From an uncultured Clostridia bacterium (GTDB lineage Bacteria; Bacillota; Clostridia; Christensenellales; Aristaeellaceae), in assembly GCA_934647305.1 (NCBI GenBank), contig CAKUFI010000001.1, positions 171,727-235,726 on the forward strand: a DNA stretch of 64,000 nucleotides, written 5' to 3'. The translations under genes and the position numbers were made by a program. The notes under the pieces were generated by a model. It saw only the letters and a list, made by a program, of their open reading frames with translations. It was not told where the DNA came from and did not search any database. Shown here one piece after another: positions 59,036 through 64,000 of this stretch; positions within the stretch are counted from its first letter, which is position 1; each line of letters starts with the position of its first letter.

Positions 59036-59064
59036 AGTATAGCACGATCGTCACAACATGTCAA
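59036..59064 (-). promoter_or_regulatory. Sigma-A promoter of the GH50-like and DUF6259-like operon
   Basis: TTGACA (59059-59064) and TATACT (59036-59041) with a 17-bp spacer. Confidence 0.87.
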
Positions 59065-59107
59065 CCGCTTTGTTACACTCTGAAACGTTTTTCCGATTTC
59101 CTGCATG

Positions 59108-59135
59108 AAAAAAAAGCCCGGGCATACGCCCGAGC
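59108..59135 (-). terminator. Intrinsic terminator of the transporter 2 operon
   Basis: GCTCGGGC and GCCCGGGC (minus strand, 59128-59135 with 59116-59123) pair around GTAT and are followed by eight T. Confidence 0.9.
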
Positions 59136-59146
59136 CGCACGGTGCG

Positions 59147-60046
59147 TTATTCCTTGACCGAGCCCATGACCAGGCCGGTGACGAAGTACTTCTGAAGGAA
59201 TGGATAGATGACCAGCACCGGGATGGTACACACGACCACCTTGGCGCAGTTGAAGGTGAGACTGGACACCTCCAGCCGCGCGACGATCTCCTCCGGCGTC
59301 ATATTGACCATCTGTTCAGCAGTCAGCTCGGCGGAAAGCGATTGAATGTAGGTCTGCAGGGGCAGATTGCGCAGCGAGTTGATGTAGATTTTGCCGTCAA
59401 AGTAAGCGTTCCAGTGTCCCACGATGGCGAAGAGCGAAATAGTGGCCAGCGAGGGCAGGGAGAGCGGCACGAAGATTTTGTACATGATCTGGAAGGGATT
59501 CGCGCCGTCCACCAGCGCGGCCTCCTCCAGCGCGCCGGGCAGTCCCTTGAAAAAGTTCATCAGCACAATGACGCTGAAGGTCGGCACCGCGCCGGGCAGC
59601 ACCAGTACCCAGATGCTGTCCAGCAGTCCCAGCGTCTTGAGCCAGATATAGGTCGCGACCAGGCCGCCGCCGAACATCATCGTGAAGATCATGACCCACA
59701 TATAGAAGTTGCGCGCATGGAATTGATTGCGGGATCTGGACAGCGGATAGGCCATGGTGATCGAGAAGAACATGTTGACCAGCGTACCCAGCAGCACGCG
59801 TTCGACAGAAATGCCGAAGGAGCGGACATACTGCGCGTCGTTGAGGATCTCGATGTAGGGCTGCACGGTAAAGTTGACCGGCCACAAAAGCACCTTGCCC
59901 GCGGCCGCGCTGGTCTTGTCTGAGAGGGACATGGCGACCGTGTTGAGCAGCGGCAGCAGGCAGATGGCGCAGAAAATGAACAGAATCACATAGACGACAA
60001 GGTCAAACAGGCCGAAGCGTTCGATTGTCGAGTGTTTATTTTTCAT
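59147..60046 (-). CDS. LplC/YtcP-type sugar ABC permease, transporter 2
   Basis: 299-residue permease with six segments; LVVYVILFIFCAICLLPLLNTVAMSLS opens it. The EAA loop is LPGALEEAALVDGANPFQIMYKIFVPLSLPSLATI. It differs clearly from the transporter 1 protein outside this loop, so the two importers are not a recent duplication. It follows the LplB-type gene by 13 nt. Confidence 0.94.
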   Translation of the reverse strand: MKNKHSTIERFGLFDLVVYVILFIFCAICLLPLLNTVAMSLSDKTSAAAGKVLLWPVNFTVQPYIEILNDAQYVRSFGISVERVLLGTLVNMFFSITMAYPLSRSRNQFHARNFYMWVMIFTMMFGGGLVATYIWLKTLGLLDSIWVLVLPGAVPTFSVIVLMNFFKGLPGALEEAALVDGANPFQIMYKIFVPLSLPSLATISLFAIVGHWNAYFDGKIYINSLRNLPLQTYIQSLSAELTAEQMVNMTPEEIVARLEVSSLTFNCAKVVVCTIPVLVIYPFLQKYFVTGLVMGSVKE

Positions 60047-60059
60047 TTCGACCGCCTCC

Positions 60060-60950
60060 TCAGAAAATACTGTATCCGGCCAGCCGGTCGGCCAGGAAGT
60101 AGCTCGCCACGATCAGCACCATGCCGATGGCCGACTTGACCAGACCCACGGCGGTGGACAGGCTGTACTGAAGGTTGACCAGACCCATGCGGTAGACATA
60201 GGTGTCGATGATGTCGCCGGTGGAGTAGACCAGCGGGCAGTAGAGGTTGTATACCTGGTCAAAGCCCGCGTTGAGTATATTGCGCAGCGCCAGGGTGGAC
60301 ATGAGCACGATGGTGGGCACGATGCCCGGCAGGGTGATGTGCCAGATGCGCTGCATGCGGGTCGCGCCGTCGATGGACGCGGCCTCGTACAGATCGGGAG
60401 AAATGCTGGTCATAGCGGCCAGGTAGATGATTGCGCCGTAGCCGAAGGACTGCCACACGTCGGTGACGATCAGTATCTTTCGGAAATGCCTGGCGCGTAT
60501 CAGCCAGATGTCCGGCGTGCCCCCGAGCAGGGACACCAGCTTGTTGAATAGGCCGTTGAGCGACAGCAGGTTCTGGAAAATGACGGCCAGAATAACCCAG
60601 GAAAGGAAGTGCGGCAGGTAGACGATGGTCTGAATCGGCCGCTTAATCCACTGCGCGCGGCACTCGTTGAGCACCAGCGCAAAGAAAACCGGCACCAGGA
60701 TGCCGAAGACGATCTTGAGCAGCGCGATGATGACCGTGTTGCCCACCGCGTTTTTGAAATCCGCAAAGCGGAACAGCGTCTGGAAGTTTTTGAGGCCTAC
60801 CCATTTGGAGCCCAGGAAGCCCTTCGCCGGGACGTACTTTTCAAATGCCATGATGATGCCGAACATCGGGATATAGCTGAACAGGATCAGCATCAGGATG
60901 CCCGGCAAAACCATTGCGTGATAGTAGAGCGCGTGCTTTCGGTTATACAA
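60060..60950 (-). CDS. LplB-type sugar ABC permease, transporter 2
   Basis: 296-residue permease with the start YYHAMVLPGILMLILFSYIPMFGIIMAFEKY and EAA loop LYEAASIDGATRMQRIWHITLPGIVPTI. I chose the TTG at 60950 because GAGGGG lies 8 nt upstream; the GTG at 60959 is an alternative with poor spacing. A terminator-like hairpin separates it from the binding-protein gene upstream. Confidence 0.9.
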   Translation of the reverse strand: MYNRKHALYYHAMVLPGILMLILFSYIPMFGIIMAFEKYVPAKGFLGSKWVGLKNFQTLFRFADFKNAVGNTVIIALLKIVFGILVPVFFALVLNECRAQWIKRPIQTIVYLPHFLSWVILAVIFQNLLSLNGLFNKLVSLLGGTPDIWLIRARHFRKILIVTDVWQSFGYGAIIYLAAMTSISPDLYEAASIDGATRMQRIWHITLPGIVPTIVLMSTLALRNILNAGFDQVYNLYCPLVYSTGDIIDTYVYRMGLVNLQYSLSTAVGLVKSAIGMVLIVASYFLADRLAGYSIF

Positions 60951-60982
60951 TCCCCTCACCCCTCACTTTGAGTATACTGCTG

Positions 60983-61015
60983 AAAAGAGGCGGACAGGTC
61001 TTCCCCGCCCGCCTC
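60983..61015 (-). terminator. Intercistronic terminator-like hairpin after the transporter 2 binding protein
   Basis: GAGGCGG (61009-61015) pairs with CCGCCTC (60987-60993) on the minus strand and TTTTCAG follows. It is probably a partial terminator that lowers permease expression relative to the binding protein. Confidence 0.65.
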
Positions 61016-61028
61016 CTGAATTCACGGC

Positions 61029-62633
61029 TTACCTGCCGCAGGCTTCGTTGACTTCCTCGGTGATGATGTCGCCGCCCTGCGCGTACCACTGCGCGACGAA
61101 GTCATCCCAGTCGTCGACGCTCTTTTCGCCCACGATCATCGCCATGATGGTGGTGTCCTCAAGCGTTTCGAGGGAGGCCCACAGCTCGCCCATGGACTCG
61201 GTCTGCTGCGCGAAGGTCTGCGGGATATGCTGGACGTTTTCCGCCTGGAAGAGATCGCCCGCCACATAGTAGCCCATGTAGTAGATCCAGCCGTTCACGT
61301 CCTCCGTCTCGCCCCTGCTGTAAGCAACGGCCTTTTCGGAAACCATTTTCTGGGCAGTCGTGTAATCATCGCGCTGGAATTCGCCCTTTTCGAGCAGGTC
61401 ATGGGTAGCGCGGTTCGCCTGCAGCACGCCGTCGGCCTTGACCGCGTTCACGCCGCCGCAGGGGAACAGCGCGCCCCAGCCGGTGTTGGCGGCGCGGGTC
61501 TTCGCGGTCACATCATTGTACTTGGCGGTGTACTCGGTGCCGCCGCCGTTGCCGAAGATTTCGAACTGCATGCCGAACATCTTCACGACAGCCTCGGGGT
61601 TCATGCACTCCCTGGAAACCAGCAGCTGCGCGCCGTAGTTCGACGGGTCGCACAGGTTCACTTTGCCATCCGCGTCGGCGGGCACGTTATAGGGCGCGAC
61701 CTTGCAGCCCTCGAGCTTCAGGCTGTCGCCCAGCTGGAAGGACACCCACCAGGGCCCGAAGAGGACGCCTGTTTCGCCCGCGTTGAACTTGGCGGCGACG
61801 GCGTTGGTGTCGTAGGTGGGGAACTCGGGGTCGATCAGGCCTTCGTTATACCAGGCGTTAAGCAGCTTGACCGCTTCCTTCATCTGAGCGCTTACGCTGC
61901 CGTATTCCACCTTGCCCTCGGCGTTCTCGGTCCAGATGGACGGATACGCGTTGAGCGCGGAGCAGATGCCCCAGGAGGAGAACAGGGAGCCGTAGCCGGC
62001 GATCGGATCCTTCTGGAAGACCAGCTGGGAGTTATAGCTGTCCTTGAAGGCGACCAGCACGTCGTGCAGCTCGTCGATGGTCTTGGGTGTCTGCAGACCC
62101 AGCGCGTCCATCCAGTCCTGCCTGAGCCACATCAGCGAGGAGCCGTCATAGTAGTAATTCGGCGAAGCGATGCAATAGAGGTGACCGTCCGCGTCGGTCA
62201 GCGCTTCCGTCCAGGGAGTATTATAGGAATTGCACACCTCCAGGGTGAAGTCGGTCGCGTAGGTCTGCCAGACCTCGCTCAGGTCGGCCAGCTTTTCATT
62301 CTCCACCAGAGAGGCGTAGGTGATGTAGTTGGGAGAAACGAACATGTCCGGCAGATCGTCGGCGGCGATGCACAGGGAAATCTTGGAGGCGTACTCGTCC
62401 GATTCCCACAGCAGCTTCACTTCGATGTTCAGCTCGTCCTTGATGGCGCGGGTCATGTAGTTGTCGCCCTGGGAGTCGCCTTCCAGGAAATTCGGGCTGG
62501 CGACCAGCTGCTTGCCGGTCGTGATGGTCACGGTTTCCTCGTAGGGCGTGAAGGCGTGCTCGTTGTCCGCCTGCACGGCGCACATCGACAGCGCCAGCAG
62601 CAGAGCAAGGATCAGTGTCAGGCTTCTCTTCAT
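61029..62633 (-). CDS. Extracellular sugar-binding protein, transporter 2
   Basis: 534-residue binding protein. The signal peptide is residues 1 to about 22 (KRSLTLILALLLALSMCAVQA then DNEH). A Cys is present, but the preceding LSM does not make a lipobox. The mature part has SPNFLEGDSQGDNYMTRAIKDELNIEVKLLWES and AADDLPDMFVSPNYITYASL, as in LplA/YtcQ proteins. The ATG at 62633 follows AAGGAGG. First gene of the transporter 2 operon. Confidence 0.9.
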   Translation of the reverse strand: MKRSLTLILALLLALSMCAVQADNEHAFTPYEETVTITTGKQLVASPNFLEGDSQGDNYMTRAIKDELNIEVKLLWESDEYASKISLCIAADDLPDMFVSPNYITYASLVENEKLADLSEVWQTYATDFTLEVCNSYNTPWTEALTDADGHLYCIASPNYYYDGSSLMWLRQDWMDALGLQTPKTIDELHDVLVAFKDSYNSQLVFQKDPIAGYGSLFSSWGICSALNAYPSIWTENAEGKVEYGSVSAQMKEAVKLLNAWYNEGLIDPEFPTYDTNAVAAKFNAGETGVLFGPWWVSFQLGDSLKLEGCKVAPYNVPADADGKVNLCDPSNYGAQLLVSRECMNPEAVVKMFGMQFEIFGNGGGTEYTAKYNDVTAKTRAANTGWGALFPCGGVNAVKADGVLQANRATHDLLEKGEFQRDDYTTAQKMVSEKAVAYSRGETEDVNGWIYYMGYYVAGDLFQAENVQHIPQTFAQQTESMGELWASLETLEDTTIMAMIVGEKSVDDWDDFVAQWYAQGGDIITEEVNEACGR

Positions 62634-62700
62634 GGTTCTTTTCCTCCTTTTCTTCAGAGAATAAAGGGAATCACCGCTTCCCTTCATCTCGGTTACATTC

Positions 62701-62729
62701 ATATTAAACGATTCCGGCGGGGATTTCAA
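62701..62729 (-). promoter_or_regulatory. Promoter of the transporter 2 operon
   Basis: TTGAAA (62724-62729) and TAATAT (62701-62706) with a 17-bp spacer. The hexamers are weaker than at transporter 1, which would suit an activated promoter. Confidence 0.7.
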
Positions 62730-62800
62730 TGAACTATTCAGCTAATCTGTTGTACATTTCTTTCATTTGTACAGCAATGTGAGTTTTTTATCCCTGCTTT

Positions 62801-62950
62801 ACCCGTATATTTCATCATATCGCGGAAATTCATGCCCGCCGTTCGCTTGTACACCCGGCACATATGCGCCGCGCCGCAGAAGCCCAGCCTTTTATCTGAC
62901 TCACGCTCATGATAAACGGAGGCGCTATCGCCTGTCAAACGGCGTGATTT
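62801..62950 (-). pseudogene. Remnant of an AraC family regulator (C-terminal helix-turn-helix)
   Basis: The minus-strand reading RLGFCGAAHMCRVYKRTAGMNF followed by RDMMKY matches the last helix-turn-helix and tail of AraC proteins (usual form VGFxDxxHFxRxFKRxxGxxPxxYR). A degraded RRLTGDSASVYHERES precedes it. No sensor domain, no first helix-turn-helix and no start are present, and the frame runs on into unrelated residues. Confidence 0.5.
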
Positions 62951-62985
62951 TCTGCTTTTTTGCCATGGTACAGCCAAATTGACGG

Positions 62986-63014
62986 TTGAATCAGCGCCCG
63001 AAATATGCTACAAT
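62986..63014 (+). promoter_or_regulatory. Promoter of the isomerase/epimerase gene
   Basis: TTGAAT (62986-62991) and TACAAT (63009-63014) with a 17-bp spacer; the leader is about 23 nt. Confidence 0.75.
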
Positions 63015-63043
63015 AAGTGTATCATCTCAAGGAGGTGTTTTTC

Positions 63044-63883
63044 ATGAAGAAGGCTTATATTGGTTATCAGGTTTATTCTGCCCGCGAAGAGGCGGAAAAG
63101 GATCTGCTGGGCGTGCTCCGGCAGCTCAAGGAAATGGGCTATGACGGCGTGGAATTCGCCGGCTTCTACGGCCACTCCGCCGACGAGGTCAAGGCCATGC
63201 TGGACGAGACCGGTCTGATCCCGATCTCCAGCCACCGCGCCATTCCGGACACGGTCGAGGAAATGATGGAGGTCGTCGCGTACCACAAGCGCATCGGCTG
63301 CAAGTTCATCGCCGTGCCCTACCTGGACGAGGCGCATCGTCCGGGCGCGGAAGGCTTTGCCGGCATGATCGCGAAGATCTACCAGTTCAGCCGCCTGTGC
63401 AAGGAAGCGGGCATCCAGCTGCTCTATCACAACCATGACTTCGAGTTCATCAAGCTCAGCGGCATGTACGGCCTGGACTTCCTGTACGCCGCCACGCCCT
63501 GCGACGTGCTCAAGACCGAGCTGGACTGCTGCTGGGTCAAGTACGCCGGTGAGGATCCGGCCGCGTACATCCGCAAGTACACCGGCCGCGCGCCCATCAT
63601 CCACCTGAAGGACTATGTGGGCCGCAAGACGGAGAAGAGCCCCTACGCCCTCATCAGTGCCGACGGCAGCGGCAAGGACGACGGCACCGCCGCCAATCCG
63701 GCCGACGTCGCCTTCGAGTTCCGCCCGGTTGGCTACGGCTGCCAGGACGTGCCCTCCCTGATCGAGGCCGGTCTGGAAGCGGGCGCCGGCTGGTTCATCG
63801 TGGAGCAGGATCAGTGGTACAACCGTCCTGCGCTCGAGGCCGCGAAGATGAGCCGCGACTACCTCAAGTCTATCGGCATGTAA
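63044..63883 (+). CDS. Sugar phosphate isomerase/epimerase (xylose isomerase-like TIM barrel)
   Basis: 279-residue AP-endonuclease-2-fold protein. VLRQLKEMGYDGVEFAGFYGHSADEVK opens the barrel. Metal-binding residues are likely in LLYHNHDFEFIK, TELDCCWVKYAG, IIHLKDYVG and WFIVEQDQW. It probably isomerises or epimerises a sugar released by the neighbouring hydrolases. The ATG at 63044 follows AAGGAGG; the nine codons before it are in the leader. Confidence 0.9.
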   Translation: MKKAYIGYQVYSAREEAEKDLLGVLRQLKEMGYDGVEFAGFYGHSADEVKAMLDETGLIPISSHRAIPDTVEEMMEVVAYHKRIGCKFIAVPYLDEAHRPGAEGFAGMIAKIYQFSRLCKEAGIQLLYHNHDFEFIKLSGMYGLDFLYAATPCDVLKTELDCCWVKYAGEDPAAYIRKYTGRAPIIHLKDYVGRKTEKSPYALISADGSGKDDGTAANPADVAFEFRPVGYGCQDVPSLIEAGLEAGAGWFIVEQDQWYNRPALEAAKMSRDYLKSIGM

Positions 63884-63898
63884 TTCCATACGTGCAAA

Positions 63899-63925
63899 AC
63901 GGGTCTCCCCTTTCGGGAGACCCGT
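63899..63925. terminator. Perfect 11-bp hairpin at the right end
   Basis: ACGGGTCTCCC (63899-63909) and GGGAGACCCGT (63915-63925) pair perfectly. The minus-strand tail TTTTGC favours termination of a leftward gene outside the window; a second stem lies at 63955-63977. Confidence 0.6.
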
Positions 63926-64000
63926 CAGACTGTCAAAAAACCCCCGGAGAGCTCGAGAGGGCCGCAGCCCTTTCGAACTTTCAATCGTGCCCAGCGGCGT

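Larger units (their letters stand above)
62634..63043. other. 410-bp divergent region with regulator remnant
   Basis: It contains the transporter 2 promoter, the AraC remnant and the promoter of the isomerase gene, listed separately. No intact gene is present. Confidence 0.7.

Overview
The window reads as a chromosomal segment of a high-GC member of the Firmicutes, most likely class Clostridia and plausibly a gut-associated, carbohydrate-fermenting lineage. The main evidence is the Bacillus/Clostridium gene order miaB, ymcA/ricA, mutS, mutL, miaA, ynbB; the clostridial trio TIGR03960, TIGR03936, rng; a LexA gene with a Gram-positive SOS box; strong SD sequences; and many sigma-A promoters with 17-bp spacers. 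Placement below class is a guess. I saw no rRNA, tRNA, CRISPR array, insertion sequence or prophage.

Left part (1-15.7 kb): a galactokinase cut by the window edge, a short membrane AAA+/M41 protease, a class A penicillin-binding protein, a divergent thiamine locus (TPP-riboswitch-controlled thiT and thiN), a MalK/MsmX-type sugar ABC ATPase followed by a CdaR/PucR-type regulator and an S41 protease, a Cof-type phosphatase, a three-gene glycerol-3-phosphate-dehydrogenase-like operon (GlpA-like, FAD/NAD oxidoreductase, DUF1667) whose leader carries an intrinsic terminator, and a SAM methyltransferase.

Middle part (15.9-42.1 kb) is housekeeping: a compact plus-strand run of nine genes for radical SAM proteins, RNase G, tRNA modification and mismatch repair; lexA with its SOS box; a small cysteine-rich gene; a XerS-like tyrosine recombinase beside a 34-bp near-palindrome; rnhA, rsfS and a nadD-yqeK fusion; yhbY, obg and nth; a cysteine-desulfurase-like gene with a divergent DUF3343 gene; a nitroreductase/LarA/small-protein operon; peptidase T and a nucleoside hydrolase.

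Right part (42.1-64 kb) is accessory. An ABC-F ribosome-protection-type gene lies behind a leader with a strong promoter, a three-codon ORF and a 14-bp terminator hairpin, the layout of antibiotic-responsive attenuation. Then come an RpiR regulator divergent from a mannose-6-phosphate-isomerase-like gene and a ROK gene, and a carbohydrate locus: an AraC regulator, two paralogous DUF6259-like TIM-barrel proteins, a GH50/agarase-like hydrolase, two LplB/LplC-type permease pairs each with its own binding protein, a decayed AraC remnant and a TIM-barrel sugar isomerase/epimerase. Neither transporter has an ATPase nearby, so the MsmX-type ATPase at 7.1 kb is the obvious candidate to energise both. 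The likely scheme is uptake of an oligosaccharide by the binding proteins and permeases, cytoplasmic breakdown by the three hydrolase-like proteins, and entry of the sugars into metabolism through the isomerase, ROK and PMI-like enzymes. The substrate cannot be read from the sequence.
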